Numbered from the stretch's first letter, positions 18,551 through 29,555 are shown. The stretch is 64,000 nucleotides of DNA from Lunatimonas sp. (GCF_020832325.1 NZ_JAFIEU010000045.1:62001-126000), one strand, 5' to 3'. Numbers and translations: made by a program. Notes: generated by a model not told the origin, from the letters alone.

Positions 18551-19042
18551 CTACTCAGGAGGTAAGTGCCACTTGCTTACCTCCGTTTTATCCGCTGTGT
18601 CTTGCAACAACTCCGCCTGCGTACGCTGTAAAACCGGATGACGAAACCCTGGCATCAATTCAGCTAAAGGAACCAACGCAAATCTCCTCTGACGTATAAA
18701 CGGATGCGGAATAATCAAATCCGGCAACTCCAGAACCTCGTCGTCATAATATAGGATATCGATGTCCATAGTTCGGTTCCCCCATTTCAGATCGCGAAGC
18801 CTCCCCAACGTTTGCTCTACTGATTGGCAAAATCTCAAGACTTCCATAGGTGTTTTGCTCGTCTCAAAAAGCAACACTCTATTCAAAAAATCACCCTGGG
18901 AATTCCCACCCCACGCAGCCGTCTCATAGATGCTGGACTTGGCAACTCCCTGCAACTCGGCCGACAAATACTCCTCTGCACGGCAGATATTCACGTACCT
19001 GTCACCCAAATTACCTCCTATCAACAAAACTACTTTATGCAT
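18551..19042 (-). CDS. folK: 2-amino-4-hydroxy-6-hydroxymethyldihydropteridine pyrophosphokinase
   Basis: Transfers pyrophosphate from ATP to the pterin in folate synthesis. It is 163 residues. The opening VVLLIGGNLGDR and the signature KWGNRTMDIDILYYDDE are both present, the latter with the Mg-binding aspartates, then LIIPHPFIRQRRFALVPL. It is cytosolic, and divergent from sppA 80 bases away. No other folate gene is in the window. Confidence 0.95.
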   Translation of the reverse strand: MHKVVLLIGGNLGDRYVNICRAEEYLSAELQGVAKSSIYETAAWGGNSQGDFLNRVLLFETSKTPMEVLRFCQSVEQTLGRLRDLKWGNRTMDIDILYYDDEVLELPDLIIPHPFIRQRRFALVPLAELMPGFRHPVLQRTQAELLQDTADKTEVSKWHLPPE

Positions 19043-19088
19043 TTAGGTGTTCTATCGGCATAGTGCCCTTTATTAAGATAAAATAGCA

Positions 19089-19096
19089 TAAATTTG
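19089..19096 (+). promoter_or_regulatory. -7 promoter box of sppA
   Basis: TAAATTTG, a perfect TAnnTTTG match, lies 26 bases before the sppA ATG at 19123. The expected upstream TTG is not clear. Confidence 0.5.
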
Positions 19097-19122
19097 CTTT
19101 TACTAAACTACCTGGTAAACAT

Positions 19123-20880
19123 ATGAAATTTTTGAGTAATGTCCTTTCCGTCGTCGTAGGCTTGTTCGTCTTTAGTGTACTGGGGTTTTTCTTCATCGCC
19201 GGCCTGATCGCAATAGCTGCTTCCGGAGACAAGGTTTCGGTAGAGGAAAACAGCCTGCTATTCCTTAATCTGGAAGGTAAAAACATCGTCGAGCGGACCG
19301 CCGAGGATGATCTGGATTTTTCCGCCTTTCCCGGGTTTGGACCTCCACCTTCTGTCGGCTTGGTCCAGCTGAAAAGAGCCATCGCCTCCGCCGCCGAAAA
19401 TGATAAAATCAAGGGCATTTACCTCAGGGCTGGGTTCCCTGTATCGGGCCAAGCCACGTTAAGAGAATTACGGGAGTCATTGGAAAAATTTAAACAAAGC
19501 GGAAAATTCATCGTCGCTTACGGCGAATATTACTCAGAAGGTGGCTACTACCTCAGCTCAGTTGCCAGTGAAGTGTACTTAAACCCCCAGGGAATGTTGG
19601 AACTCAACGGACTGGCGAGTGAGGGAATTTTCTTAAAGGGACTCTTTGAAAAAATCGGTGTGGAACCCCAAATCTTTCGTGTAGGAGATTTTAAGAGTGC
19701 CGTTGAGCCGTTTTTGCTTGACAAAATGAGCGAAGAAAGCCGGTTGCAAACGCAGGCTTATTTGAATGAAATGAACCGGGTAATCGTCGAAAGTGTCGCC
19801 ACCTCCAGAAACATGGAGATGGAAACGGTCATGGATATCAGCAATAAAATGTTGGTTAAGGTAGCAAAAGATGCGCTGGATCTTAAACTTGTGGATGGGC
19901 TATGGTACGACGATCAAGTAATGGATTTGCTCCGCGAAAAACTTGAACTCAAAGAAGACGTTAAGATCAAAACGATCAATGTCACAAATTTGAATCAGGC
20001 TACTCCTTCGAAAAACCGACTTTCGAAAAACCGCGTAGCAGTACTGTTCGCCGAGGGTGAAATCGTCGGAGGACGGGACGAGCGCCAAATCAGCTCGGAG
20101 CATTTTCTACAGGAAATCCGAAAACTGAAAAAAAATAAGGACATCAAGGCGGTGGTACTGCGTATCAATTCGCCTGGAGGATCTGCCCTAGCCTCCGAAG
20201 TGATCTGGAGGGAACTTATGGAGCTCAAGGAGGAGAAGACACTGGTAGCTTCTATGTCTGACCTAGCAGCCTCAGGAGGTTATTACATTGCCGCCGCAGC
20301 GGATGAGATATTTGCACAGCCCAATACGCTAACCGGATCCATAGGGATTTATGGTGTGTGGTTCAATGCCAAGGAACTCTTGAACCAAAAAATGGGCATC
20401 ACCACCGATGTAGTCAAAACAGGCGAGCTCTCTGACTTTCCGAGCCTTTTCCGATCCATGCGCCCAGAAGAAGCTGCGATTTATCAGCAGATCGTGGAAG
20501 ATGGCTACGATACCTTTGTGACCCGTGTGGCTGACGGTAGGGAAATGCCAAAATCAGAAGTGATGAATATAGCGTCGGGTCGGGTATGGAGCGGCCAACA
20601 AGCCCATTCAAACGGTTTGGTAGATCAACTAGGGACATTGGAGGATGCCGTTGGTTGGGCTACTAAGGAAGCCGGTATCGCGGACGATTTTCGGGTAGTA
20701 TACTATCCGGAACAAAAAAGCTGGATAGAGCAACTTTTGAGTGACCTCAGCCGAGACGTACAGAGTGCTTACCATAGCTACAAGCTTGGAGTCCCAGTAG
20801 AAATATGGAACCAATGGGAACGACTTAAAAAAATGGAAGGACCCGTTGCAAGAATGCCCTATTTCCTTGAAATACGTTGA
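19123..20880 (+). CDS. sppA: Signal peptide peptidase SppA, 67K type
   Basis: A membrane serine protease that degrades cleaved signal peptides. It is 585 residues with two tandem SppA (S49) domains, as in the long E. coli type. An N-terminal hydrophobic anchor (residues ~7-33) holds it in the inner membrane. The catalytic Lys191 (VGDFKSAVEP) is in the first domain and Ser384 (DLAASGGYYIAA) in the second, the expected arrangement. It is transcribed divergently from folK. Confidence 0.95.
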   Translation: MKFLSNVLSVVVGLFVFSVLGFFFIAGLIAIAASGDKVSVEENSLLFLNLEGKNIVERTAEDDLDFSAFPGFGPPPSVGLVQLKRAIASAAENDKIKGIYLRAGFPVSGQATLRELRESLEKFKQSGKFIVAYGEYYSEGGYYLSSVASEVYLNPQGMLELNGLASEGIFLKGLFEKIGVEPQIFRVGDFKSAVEPFLLDKMSEESRLQTQAYLNEMNRVIVESVATSRNMEMETVMDISNKMLVKVAKDALDLKLVDGLWYDDQVMDLLREKLELKEDVKIKTINVTNLNQATPSKNRLSKNRVAVLFAEGEIVGGRDERQISSEHFLQEIRKLKKNKDIKAVVLRINSPGGSALASEVIWRELMELKEEKTLVASMSDLAASGGYYIAAAADEIFAQPNTLTGSIGIYGVWFNAKELLNQKMGITTDVVKTGELSDFPSLFRSMRPEEAAIYQQIVEDGYDTFVTRVADGREMPKSEVMNIASGRVWSGQQAHSNGLVDQLGTLEDAVGWATKEAGIADDFRVVYYPEQKSWIEQLLSDLSRDVQSAYHSYKLGVPVEIWNQWERLKKMEGPVARMPYFLEIR

Positions 20881-20933
20881 TTCCCGAACAGATCGGCTTC
20901 AAACCAAACTTAATTCCAAAAAATTGACAGATG

Positions 20934-20966
20934 TTGTAGAAAATTCCGCAAAATAAACTACCTTTG
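20934..20966 (+). promoter_or_regulatory. Promoter of the EEP-like gene
   Basis: TTG at 20934-20936 and a perfect -7 box TACCTTTG at 20959-20966, 22 bases apart. The box ends 24 bases before the ATG at 20991. The gene therefore has a good promoter although its product lacks catalytic residues. Confidence 0.65.
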
Positions 20967-20990
20967 GTCTGAGTTTTAGCATCAAGTACC

Positions 20991-21668
20991 ATGAAAGTTC
21001 AGCGTCCTTTGTATCGTTTTTTATGTGTTTCGTCGTTTGTATTGACTTCGTTTAGCATACATAAGGCCGCCCACGGGCAAACATCTTCTCCCAGCTTGCC
21101 TACCTATTCCATTTGCTACGAAAAGTCAAATTCCGGGAACGATAAATCCCCGCACCTCATGCAATTGCTCGAATTTCACGAGCTGGATATCATCGGTCCA
21201 ATGAAGGGCATCTTCAGCGAAACTGACAGCGAAACGGACCAGCATGTCAACACCACAAAATTCCCATCTATGGAATCAGGTGATGCAGATAAAGCACAGG
21301 CTGTATTTTACAATCCAGATAAGTTTCAATTGTTGGATCACGACTCCTTCACCATTACCCATCGTGCCAAATCAGCTGAAAAAGGAAACCACGTGAACAC
21401 GCGAACATGTGATTGGGGAAAGTTTAAAAACCTAGAGGATGATCGGTTGTTTTATGTATTCAATGTGCAGTCTATTCCAAATACGGCGGCGGATGAAAAG
21501 AAACTAATCCTAGAGAAAATCCGACAGATCAATAAGGAAGGCCTTCCCTACATCCTTACCGGAGATTTTTATGACACCAAGCCAGGTTTACCTACCATCA
21601 ACAGCATCCACAACCCCGCTTCGCCGGACGACCTGAAAGAAAGTGTCTCGATGAAATCAGCAGGATAA
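20991..21668 (+). CDS. Secreted endonuclease/exonuclease/phosphatase (EEP)-fold protein with lost catalytic residues
   Basis: A 225-residue protein with a signal peptide (residues 1-30, ending AAHGQ). The order of motifs follows the EEP family: TYSICYE (normally TYNIRY-like), HELDIIGPMKG (normally DIIGLQE), FYNPDKFQLLDHDSF, RTCDWGKF (normally RICTWAKF), FNVQSIP (normally NTHFDH) and TGDFY (normally GDFN). The metal-binding Glu is Lys72, the NTH/DH histidines are Gln160 and Pro163, and the Asn of GDFN is Tyr194. The C-terminal SDH region is missing. The frame is intact and has a good promoter, so it may be an expressed non-catalytic protein or a young pseudogene. Confidence 0.7.
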   Translation: MKVQRPLYRFLCVSSFVLTSFSIHKAAHGQTSSPSLPTYSICYEKSNSGNDKSPHLMQLLEFHELDIIGPMKGIFSETDSETDQHVNTTKFPSMESGDADKAQAVFYNPDKFQLLDHDSFTITHRAKSAEKGNHVNTRTCDWGKFKNLEDDRLFYVFNVQSIPNTAADEKKLILEKIRQINKEGLPYILTGDFYDTKPGLPTINSIHNPASPDDLKESVSMKSAG

Positions 21669-21795
21669 AGAAGAAGAGATCACTTTTCTCCTCTCCAACC
21701 AAACTATTACCGAATACTTTTCCGCACTGTGCCAATCAGAGATTTGGCTGGCTAGATGTGCCTCCAGTTGTTATTGGGACAAAATAGGGTTCCGG

Positions 21796-21827
21796 TTGCC
21801 ATAAAACCCATATTTGTATTAATTTTG
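21796..21827 (+). promoter_or_regulatory. Promoter of valS
   Basis: TTG at 21796-21798 and a perfect -7 box TAATTTTG at 21820-21827 with 21 bases between them, 22 bases before the valS ATG. Confidence 0.7.
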
Positions 21828-21849
21828 CCCCTCTAAAAAACAAGCTCGC

Positions 21850-24480
21850 ATGTCTTTATCTACGAAGTACGATCCCCGTTCTGCGGAATCCAAATGGTAT
21901 CACTATTGGATGGAAAACAGGCATTTCTCCTCACAGGTTGATTACAACAAAGAACCTTTTTCTATCGTCATTCCTCCGCCAAATGTCACGGGAGTACTGC
22001 ATATGGGGCATATGCTAAATAATACCATTCAAGACATTTTGATTCGAAAGGCTCGAATGGAGGGTAAAAATGCATGTTGGGTCCCTGGCACCGACCACGC
22101 CTCTATTGCTACCGAGGCCAAAGTAGTCGCTATGCTGAAAGATCAGGGAATCGACAAAAAAAGCCTGTCACGAGAGGAATTTCTTACCCATGCATGGGAA
22201 TGGAAAGAGAAATACGGAGGTATAATCCTAGAGCAACTCAAAAAGCTTGGGGCCTCCTGCGATTGGGATCGGACCAGATTTACGATGGACGATGACCTGA
22301 GCGAGTCCGTAATTCATGTATTTGTGGACCTCTATAAAAAAGGGAAAATATACCGGGGAATACGGATGGTCAACTGGGATCCTAAAGGAAAAACCGCTCT
22401 TTCGGATGACGAGGTAATTTTTAAGGAAGTTCCTTCTAAGCTTTATTACATAGCATACCAACTAGAGGGGAGCGATGAAAAGCTTACCATTGCCACCACC
22501 CGACCAGAGACGATCATGGCAGATGTCGCGATATGTGTGCATCCTGAAGACGAGCGTTTTCAGCACCTAAAAGGTAAAAATGCGCTTATTCCTTTGATCA
22601 ATCGACCTATTCCCATCATCCAAGACGAGTACGTGGACCGGGAGTTTGGCACGGGATGTCTGAAAATCACCCCTGCCCACGACATCAACGACTACGAAAT
22701 CGGCATGCGACACCAATTGGAGGTGATAGACATCCTCCATGATGATGGCACACTGAACGAAAAAGCTCAGATACTTGTCGGAGAGGATCGGTTTATTGCA
22801 CGGAAGAAGATTGCCAAAATGCTTCAGGAAGCCGGTCAATTGGTCCAAGTAGAAGATTATACGTCTAACATAGGTCACTCGGAGCGCACAGACGCCGTAA
22901 TCGAGCCCAGACTTTCCATGCAGTGGTTCTTGCAAATGAGCGAAATCACCAAGCCGGCATTGGCCGCGGTGATGGAGGACCAAGTGAAGCTTTTCCCTCC
23001 AAAGTTCAAGAACATGTACCGCAGTTGGATGGAAAATGTACGGGACTGGTGCATCTCCCGACAACTATGGTGGGGGCACCGCATTCCGGCATTCTACCTA
23101 CCAAACGGAGAGTTTATCGTAGCACAATCCGCCTCCGAAGCCCTCGAGCAAGCTAACAAACGGGGAGATAGAATCTATACGCTGGAGGATCTACGTCAGG
23201 ACGAAGATGTACTGGACACCTGGTTTTCTTCTTGGCTTTGGCCCATCTCGGTGTTTGATCCTGATTTCTTCCGGACGGGAGAAAAGAACGCCGACCTAAC
23301 CTACTATTACCCTACCAACGACTTGGTCACCGCCCCCGAGATCCTATTTTTCTGGGTTGCCCGAATGATTATCGCCGGATATGAATACTTGGGCGAAAAA
23401 CCCTTTAAAAACGTTTACCTGACGGGTATTGTCCGGGATAAGCTGGGAAGAAAGATGTCCAAATCCTTGGGCAATTCCCCAGATCCTCTGGAGCTTATTC
23501 AGAACTATGGTGCCGATGGGGTAAGAACCGGCATGCTGTTTAGCTCGCCAGCAGGCAATGATCTTCCCTTTGATGAAAAATTGGTCGAGCAGGGCAGAAA
23601 CTTTTCCAACAAGATATGGAATGCTTTCCGGCTGATCAAAGGATGGGAAGTAGAAAGTCAAACCATCAATAAGGAGAATGACGCGGCTATTCGCTGGTTT
23701 GAAAGCAGGTTTGAACAAGCATTGCTGGAAATTGAAGACCACTTCAGCAAATACCGTATTTCCGATGCCTTACTAAGTACTTACAAGCTGGTATGGGACG
23801 ATTTCTGCTCTTGGTACCTGGAGATGATCAAACCACCCTATCAAGCACCCATAGACCAACGTACCTACGAACAAACCATCGTGTTTTTGGAAGATATCCT
23901 CAAGCTGCTGCATCCCTTTATGCCCTTTATTACAGAGGAAATCTGGCAGCAGCTTAAGCCCCGAGAACCAAAGCATGCACTCATCGTTACAGCTTGGCCT
24001 GAAAAGAAATCTTTCGACACCGCCATCATCGATGAGGCCCAACACATTTTCGAAACAGTCTCCCAAATCCGGAATATTCGTGCATCGAAAGGTCTGTCTC
24101 CCAAGGAAACCTTTGAGCTCACCGTGAAAACCGAGTCACCCGAAGTCTATATGGTATTCGAGAGCGTGCTGAAAAAGCTGGCTAACTTGGCCGCTATTCA
24201 CTTCGCAGATACCGTAGATAATGCGGTGAGCTTCGTCGTTAAGGGAGACGAGTGCTACATTCCACTTGGGGAGCAAATTGATTTGGCCAAGGAAAAAGAA
24301 AACCTGATGAAAGAGCTGGAGTACAGCAAGGGCTTCCTAATGTCTGTGAAAAAGAAACTCTCCAACGAGCGTTTTGTGGCTGGTGCACCCGCAGCGGTGG
24401 TAGAAAACGAAAAGAAAAAACAAGCCGATGCCGAATCAAAAATAAAGGCGTTGGAAGAGTCTCTTTCCAAGCTGGGATAA
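21850..24480 (+). CDS. valS: Valyl-tRNA synthetase
   Basis: Charges tRNA-Val. It is 876 residues, the usual bacterial length. Class I signatures are HMGH at residues 51-54 after PPPNVTGVL and KMSKS at 535-539. The editing domain lies between them, then the anticodon-binding helices and a C-terminal coiled coil rich in Lys and Glu (about residues 805-876), typical of ValRS. It has its own promoter and converges with the porin gene. Confidence 0.97.
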   Translation: MSLSTKYDPRSAESKWYHYWMENRHFSSQVDYNKEPFSIVIPPPNVTGVLHMGHMLNNTIQDILIRKARMEGKNACWVPGTDHASIATEAKVVAMLKDQGIDKKSLSREEFLTHAWEWKEKYGGIILEQLKKLGASCDWDRTRFTMDDDLSESVIHVFVDLYKKGKIYRGIRMVNWDPKGKTALSDDEVIFKEVPSKLYYIAYQLEGSDEKLTIATTRPETIMADVAICVHPEDERFQHLKGKNALIPLINRPIPIIQDEYVDREFGTGCLKITPAHDINDYEIGMRHQLEVIDILHDDGTLNEKAQILVGEDRFIARKKIAKMLQEAGQLVQVEDYTSNIGHSERTDAVIEPRLSMQWFLQMSEITKPALAAVMEDQVKLFPPKFKNMYRSWMENVRDWCISRQLWWGHRIPAFYLPNGEFIVAQSASEALEQANKRGDRIYTLEDLRQDEDVLDTWFSSWLWPISVFDPDFFRTGEKNADLTYYYPTNDLVTAPEILFFWVARMIIAGYEYLGEKPFKNVYLTGIVRDKLGRKMSKSLGNSPDPLELIQNYGADGVRTGMLFSSPAGNDLPFDEKLVEQGRNFSNKIWNAFRLIKGWEVESQTINKENDAAIRWFESRFEQALLEIEDHFSKYRISDALLSTYKLVWDDFCSWYLEMIKPPYQAPIDQRTYEQTIVFLEDILKLLHPFMPFITEEIWQQLKPREPKHALIVTAWPEKKSFDTAIIDEAQHIFETVSQIRNIRASKGLSPKETFELTVKTESPEVYMVFESVLKKLANLAAIHFADTVDNAVSFVVKGDECYIPLGEQIDLAKEKENLMKELEYSKGFLMSVKKKLSNERFVAGAPAAVVENEKKKQADAESKIKALEESLSKLG

Positions 24481-24494
24481 AGCGATAGGTCACC

Positions 24495-24526
24495 GCGCAT
24501 CCTTTTTGGTTCAGAAAAGGATGCGC
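24495..24526. repeat. Long hairpin between convergent valS and porin genes
   Basis: GCGCATCCTTTT (24495-24506) and AAAAGGATGCGC (24515-24526) form a perfect 12-bp stem. Neither side has a U tract after the stem, so it is terminator-like but not a standard intrinsic terminator. Confidence 0.65.
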
Positions 24527-24568
24527 ACTCCATCACCTACCTCCTTGAAAAAACACCGTAGTCTCCTC

Positions 24569-25624
24569 CTAGTCAATTCGTATGGCTAAAGAAGTTGCTA
24601 TAGCCGAATTACCGCGATTGACCAATCCAAGAGGGCGATTAAAGATGGGCTCAGGACTGATAAAACGCCGTCCCTCTACCCTGATCATTGCCTTTTGCGT
24701 AATGTGGTAATCTAAATTAAGGGAAAAACCAGAAACCTTCAGTCCGTCTGATAGGATAACACCCGCAGGATCTGCATAATACTCCGCCCGAATGGCGCCC
24801 TGAATTTGGTCGGTCAGTGATGTACGCATCGAGGCAGTCACGCCAAACCACCGATTAAACCGGTTTGCGGCAAGTTTTTGTTCTGTTCCGTGGTCAAACC
24901 CTATGGTGACGTCCAGAAAATCTCCGGTACGTTGTAAATAGAAGTTTTGAAAAAAGCGGTAGCGAGTCAGCGGTTGCGGATACTCGTTTCCCAGGTAATT
25001 TGCGTAGTTTATCTCCAATCGATCACTGGGATGGTAATTCAGTCCAATCCCAATTCCCAAGGATTGGTTTCGGTTGGTACGTTGCACATTTTGCCAACCA
25101 TTTGTCAACCAAAGCGTAGCATCCAAATCGGAGAGGGCCTCATAGGTAACCCGTACGCCGGTCAAAAAATAGGGCGAGTTCTCCGCCAAAAGCGACCGGG
25201 AAAGGTGCCAACAATCCGCGCCGATCGCACTTTCAAACCCAATATGGGATGGCATAACTCCCATATCCAGCCATACCTTGTCGTACAGCCTTACCCCCGC
25301 AGAAGCTTCGTATATAAACTGTGCCCAGGTGGGTTCCTCCGCTAGGTTGTATTGGGCATAATTCCCCGACATTAATTTGACGTTTGCCCGGTATGTATCG
25401 GCTTGGTAGGTAACCCCCAACAGGGCCAAATTCACCGAAAACTCGTTGTGGCGTTTGAAGTTGTACAAAAAATCCGGACGCTCGTGATTCTCAGGCCGTC
25501 CAAAATCATACAGATAGTAGCTCTCTATATACCCTGCAAAGGTCCATGTAGGCGGATCGTCCTGGCCGTAACCAACTAGGGGCCAAAACGCCAACAGCAA
25601 GAAACTAATCCGTTTGATAGCCAT
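24569..25624 (-). CDS. Outer-membrane beta-barrel porin, BBP2/OmpL-like
   Basis: A 351-residue exported protein with a signal peptide (MAIKRISFLLLAFWPLVGYGQ). The mature part begins with FAGYIESYYLYDFGRP and continues with regular strands and aromatic girdle residues such as VWLDMGVMPSHIGFESA and YEALSDLDATLWLTNGWQNVQ. This matches the putative beta-barrel porin-2 family (PF07642 from memory). It probably lets small solutes across the outer membrane; the substrate is unknown. It lies downstream of ppa but a terminator separates them. Confidence 0.8.
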   Translation of the reverse strand: MAIKRISFLLLAFWPLVGYGQDDPPTWTFAGYIESYYLYDFGRPENHERPDFLYNFKRHNEFSVNLALLGVTYQADTYRANVKLMSGNYAQYNLAEEPTWAQFIYEASAGVRLYDKVWLDMGVMPSHIGFESAIGADCWHLSRSLLAENSPYFLTGVRVTYEALSDLDATLWLTNGWQNVQRTNRNQSLGIGIGLNYHPSDRLEINYANYLGNEYPQPLTRYRFFQNFYLQRTGDFLDVTIGFDHGTEQKLAANRFNRWFGVTASMRTSLTDQIQGAIRAEYYADPAGVILSDGLKVSGFSLNLDYHITQKAMIRVEGRRFISPEPIFNRPLGLVNRGNSAIATSLAIRID

Positions 25625-25644
25625 GAGTTATGCACAATAAACAA

Positions 25645-25668
25645 AACCCAGCCGGTTTGGGCTGGGTT
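25645..25668 (-). terminator. Intrinsic terminator of ppa
   Basis: AACCCAGCC (25645-25653) and GGCTGGGTT (25660-25668) form a 9-bp stem; on the minus strand it is followed by TTTGTTTATT. It lies ten bases after the ppa stop. Confidence 0.85.
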
Positions 25669-25678
25669 CCTGCTGATG

Positions 25679-26218
25679 TTACTTCACCGTCCGAAAGGTC
25701 CTGTCGTATAACTTGATGGAATCGATGATGATTTTTTGGGCATCTTCTTTGCCGAGGAAATCCTCCACTTTAACTTCTTTATTTTCCAGCTTTTTGTAAT
25801 CTTCAAAAAACCGTCTGGTTTCCTTCATCAAATAGGGCGGCAACTCGTCGATATCTTCGATATAGTTTACTGACTGATCATCGGCAGCTACCGCTATGAT
25901 CTTATCGTCGGCCTCTCCACCGTCGATCATCCGCATGACACCGATAACCTTTGCCTTTACCAAGGTCATGGAGGGGATGTCAATCTGGGAAATAATCAGG
26001 ATATCCAAGGGGTCATGATCCTCGCAGAAGGTCTGAGGAATAAAACCGTAATTTGCGGGGTAATGGACTGAAGAAAACAGCACCCTATCCAATAACAGCA
26101 TGCCTGACTTTTTATCCAGCTCGTACTTGCCCTTACTTCCTTTGGGAATTTCGATTACACCGGTCACATATTCAGGAGCACCGTCTCCTATACTTACATC
26201 ATGCCAAGGATTGATCAT
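25679..26218 (-). CDS. ppa: Inorganic pyrophosphatase (family I)
   Basis: Hydrolyses pyrophosphate to phosphate in the cytosol. It is 179 residues. The active-site sequence is [24 protein letters not shown] with the metal-binding Asp cluster (DHDPLD), and [14 protein letters not shown] near the start and [12 protein letters not shown] later complete the family pattern. It is a single-gene unit with a terminator behind it. Confidence 0.96.
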   Translation of the reverse strand: MINPWHDVSIGDGAPEYVTGVIEIPKGSKGKYELDKKSGMLLLDRVLFSSVHYPANYGFIPQTFCEDHDPLDILIISQIDIPSMTLVKAKVIGVMRMIDGGEADDKIIAVAADDQSVNYIEDIDELPPYLMKETRRFFEDYKKLENKEVKVEDFLGKEDAQKIIIDSIKLYDRTFRTVK

Positions 26219-26326
26219 AAAAAAGAATTAGTAGGTTTTCATTTGCGGTTGCAAATTACCTTCTATTTGGTTGTTTACAAAAAAAATACAGCTTGAAATT
26301 GACCTAATTCCAGTATACTGTAGGAA

Positions 26327-27418
26327 TCAGGAATCAGGCACCAAATCTGGCAGTACCACAGTAACGGTGGTTCCACTGCCCTGAATGGATTTCAGGTCCA
26401 CGGTGCCTTTCATTTGTTCTACCGACTCCTTGACCATGTACAACCCAAGCCCAGATCCCACATTGCGTTGGGTGGCACGATGAAACAGATTGAAGACATC
26501 CTTCTGATGCCGCTCTTCGATACCTATTCCATTATCCGAGACGATCAGTACTGCCTGGGCTTTGGCAACCGAAATTTTGATTCCAATTCTCCTTGTGCCA
26601 CTTTCCTTCTGAAATTTGTAGGCATTGCTGATGAGATTATTCAGTATCACGCGGATTTTGGCCACATCAGAATGGAAGGTAAAGTCTTGGTTTATCTCCA
26701 CATGGATATCCACATCGTCGATATTCCACTTTGCACGGTAGTCGTGGAGTTGCTGCTCAAATACCTCTCTAAAATCCACGGATTCTACCTTGTTCTCCAT
26801 CTTAGTGGAACGGTAGAAATCGAGCATCTTGTAGATGAAGTCATCCAGCTTAAGCGTGGCAGAGTCGATCATATCAAAATACTCCAGAATTCCCTCGTCA
26901 GAGGTCTCCATCTTCGCGAGCTTCGAAATACCGGAAATACTCATCAAGGGGCCACGCAGCTCGTGAGACAGGCTGTACACGAATTGGTTCATCTCAGAGT
27001 GCAGCTTTTGTAGCCGTTCGTTCTTCTCCCTTAGCTCCTTTTTGGCCTCATAAATCTCAGCTGCATTGATGATGGCGTTCTTTATCTGTTCCAGGTTCCA
27101 AGGTTTGTCGATAAAGCGATAAACCTCCCCCTTGTTGATGGCATCGATTACACTGGCAATGTCTGAATAGCCTGTAAGTAGTATCCGGGTGGGTAAAGGA
27201 TTCACAGAAACCAGTTTTTCAAAAAACTCAACCCCGGTCATCCCAGGCATACGTTGGTCTGCAATGACTACCTCAAACTCCTGCTCGGTTGCAACCCGAA
27301 GCCCCTCTTCCGCATCACTTGCAGTATAAATCTTAAAATCGCGGCGTAAACTAGCCTTAAACGAACTCAAGTTGTTATCCTCATCGTCAATATACAGCAC
27401 GTTTATCTTCCGCTCCAT
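26327..27418 (-). CDS. Receiver-histidine kinase hybrid
   Basis: 363 residues: an N-terminal receiver (residues 1-120, phospho-acceptor Asp54 in IADQRMPGM), a short coiled coil, a HisKA domain with His152 in LSHELRGPL, and a HATPase with DNGIGIEE and GSGLGLYMV. There is no membrane segment and no DNA-binding domain, so it is a cytosolic relay that takes phosphate or a signal through its receiver. It is the last gene of the ThiF-acyltransferase-7TMR kinase operon, seven bases after the kinase stop. The receiver closely resembles the lone receiver at 31608-32072. Confidence 0.92.
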   Translation of the reverse strand: MERKINVLYIDDEDNNLSSFKASLRRDFKIYTASDAEEGLRVATEQEFEVVIADQRMPGMTGVEFFEKLVSVNPLPTRILLTGYSDIASVIDAINKGEVYRFIDKPWNLEQIKNAIINAAEIYEAKKELREKNERLQKLHSEMNQFVYSLSHELRGPLMSISGISKLAKMETSDEGILEYFDMIDSATLKLDDFIYKMLDFYRSTKMENKVESVDFREVFEQQLHDYRAKWNIDDVDIHVEINQDFTFHSDVAKIRVILNNLISNAYKFQKESGTRRIGIKISVAKAQAVLIVSDNGIGIEERHQKDVFNLFHRATQRNVGSGLGLYMVKESVEQMKGTVDLKSIQGSGTTVTVVLPDLVPDS

Positions 27419-27425
27419 CTATCCG

Positions 27426-29555
27426 CTAATTTTGTTTAATAGGCAGGGTAATGATAAAATTAGTCCCCCTATCTGGCGATGACTCTACCACTATAGACCC
27501 CTTGTGATTTTCAATAATAGTATATACTATTGACAATCCCAACCCAGTGCCCTTTCCTACCGGCTTTGTGGTGAAAAATGGCTCAAATATCTTCTCACGA
27601 ACGTGTTCTGGCATGCCGGGACCATTATCTCCAATTTCTATGACTACTTGGTCACTGACGTGCGACGTCTTAAGCGTAAGCTGAGGTGACTTCCCCTCCA
27701 TCGGATGATCCAACATCGCATGGATTGCGTTGCTGATAATATTCATAAACACCTGGTTTATCTTGCCGGCAAGGCATTCTACTTGAGGTAGCTCGCTGTA
27801 TTCCTTTTTGATCGCTATCCTTCCGGCCATTGAGCTGTTAAGCAGGATCAAGGTGCTTTCGAGTCCATCATGAATATCCACTTCTTTGACATCCTGCTCG
27901 TCTATTCGAGAGAACAGCTTCAAACCCCTCACTATTTCCACGGTTCTCTTGGCTCCATCTTCCATACCCGCCAACAGCTGATTTACCTCATCGAGCAGAT
28001 AGTCTAACTCCAAATCCTCTTCCAGATCTTTCACTTCCGATTTGCTGGACTCTGAGAATTCCAATTCTCCCTTTTCGCGATACAGATCCATCAGCTCCAA
28101 AATATCCTTTATATCCCGCTTTAATGGGGATATATTCGAGCTCACGAAATTTATCGGGTTATTGATCTCATGTGCGATGCCAGCAGTCAATTGACCCAAA
28201 GAAGCCATTTTTTCCTGATTGACCAACTGTGTTTGTGTATCCTTCAAGTTCTTCAGTGTTTGCTCCAGTTCCTTCGTCCTGGATTTAACCATGTCCTCCA
28301 AATACACATTTTGCTCTTTAATCAGTCGCTCGTTTTCCTTTAGTGCTTCCAATTTGTCGTGCTGTTCCTTTTCCTTTTCCTTTTTCAGGATGTTAATTTT
28401 ATCTGCCAACGCAAAGGAAAGTAAGAGTGCTTCAATGGCGGTTCCCGATAGCATCGGAAGGTTTGCATAGGCTCCCAAGTCAATGACTCCCTGATTGTTC
28501 AGGATCAACAAGGCCAATCCAACCAGCAAAAAAGTCCATGCCAACAGAAAGAAATAGGCCGATCGATCTCCCTTACTGGCCACATACCCTCCAATGGAAA
28601 AGAAAGCTACCACTAACAATAGTCCGCTCACATCCACAATGGAATAACTTACCTCCACCAGCCCCAACAACCTCAGAAAAAACGCTACAAAATAAAATAC
28701 AACGATGACGTATAGGTATTTTCCAATCTTTGGGACGTAGAGCGAAGTTTTCAGAAATAACTGGAAAAATGGTATCACAAAAATGCTGGAAAGTGCCGTA
28801 AACCCGACCATGCTGACCTCGTAAAGGTAGGCATTGTGTCCGAGGATGAAGAAAGAATAGCCGGACAGAGACAACTGTGCCAAGCCAATAAACAGGATAT
28901 AGAAACAGTAGAATAAATATACCTTATCTAAGATTGAAAAAAATAGGATTAAATTGTAGAGAAATAACGCTACCATAATTCCCGCATACACACTGATAAT
29001 TACGGTCCGTTTGGAGTTATTCTCTAAAAACACCCGGTTCTCGTACACATTGATCGAAAATTCCACCGGCATAACAGAGTGGATTTCAAAGACCAAATAA
29101 TCCGATTGCTCAAAGCCAGTATGGAGTCGAAAATATAAATTCGGTGACCGTAAATCATTTTCTTCTGGCAGTAGGGTACCAGACCTACCAGCGAATCGGT
29201 AGTTTCCATCCGTATCAACAAAATACATGGTGGCCTGCCGTATATCACTGTTGCTGAATTCAATAAAATACTCGGAGTCTCCTTTAAGACCATCTAATTC
29301 ACCTAAATCCACCAAAACGGAAAGCGGGCCTTGGATGACTCCCAGCGAAACTTTACTATCCAATTGCCGGTCAAAATCCCCCGCATCAAACTTGCCTGAC
29401 TCGTTAACACGACCGAAAAAATAGTTGTACTGCTGGAATGTCATGCCTTCCCCACTACCAAAAACCCCCAATAGATAAAATGTGGGAACGATCACCAAGA
29501 GAATCAACACGAGCGTCAAACCGGTGTTTAGGAAATTGGAATACTTTTTTTTCAT
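27426..29555 (-). CDS. 7TMR-DISM sensor histidine kinase
   Basis: 709 residues. After TM1 (about 11-30) comes an extracytoplasmic beta-rich domain (about 31-180, 7TMR-DISMED2 type, carbohydrate-binding-like), seven transmembrane helices (about 190-390), a coiled coil, a HisKA domain with His462 in [12 protein letters not shown], and a HATPase with DNGPGMPE and GKGTGLGLS. It probably senses an outside ligand and signals to the receiver-kinase encoded next. Its ATG overlaps the acyltransferase stop by four bases (ATGA), showing translational coupling. The ligand is unknown. Confidence 0.93.
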   Translation of the reverse strand: MKKKYSNFLNTGLTLVLILLVIVPTFYLLGVFGSGEGMTFQQYNYFFGRVNESGKFDAGDFDRQLDSKVSLGVIQGPLSVLVDLGELDGLKGDSEYFIEFSNSDIRQATMYFVDTDGNYRFAGRSGTLLPEENDLRSPNLYFRLHTGFEQSDYLVFEIHSVMPVEFSINVYENRVFLENNSKRTVIISVYAGIMVALFLYNLILFFSILDKVYLFYCFYILFIGLAQLSLSGYSFFILGHNAYLYEVSMVGFTALSSIFVIPFFQLFLKTSLYVPKIGKYLYVIVVFYFVAFFLRLLGLVEVSYSIVDVSGLLLVVAFFSIGGYVASKGDRSAYFFLLAWTFLLVGLALLILNNQGVIDLGAYANLPMLSGTAIEALLLSFALADKINILKKEKEKEQHDKLEALKENERLIKEQNVYLEDMVKSRTKELEQTLKNLKDTQTQLVNQEKMASLGQLTAGIAHEINNPINFVSSNISPLKRDIKDILELMDLYREKGELEFSESSKSEVKDLEEDLELDYLLDEVNQLLAGMEDGAKRTVEIVRGLKLFSRIDEQDVKEVDIHDGLESTLILLNSSMAGRIAIKKEYSELPQVECLAGKINQVFMNIISNAIHAMLDHPMEGKSPQLTLKTSHVSDQVVIEIGDNGPGMPEHVREKIFEPFFTTKPVGKGTGLGLSIVYTIIENHKGSIVVESSPDRGTNFIITLPIKQN

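Noticed and set aside
20991-21849. A frameshifted full-length EEP enzyme continuing after 21668
   Set aside because: The other frames downstream show no SDH motif or other EEP sequence before the valS promoter, so the end looks lost and not shifted.
23344-24536. Several long minus-strand frames inside valS
   Set aside because: They are antisense to a complete, well-conserved gene and have low-complexity translations without family motifs.
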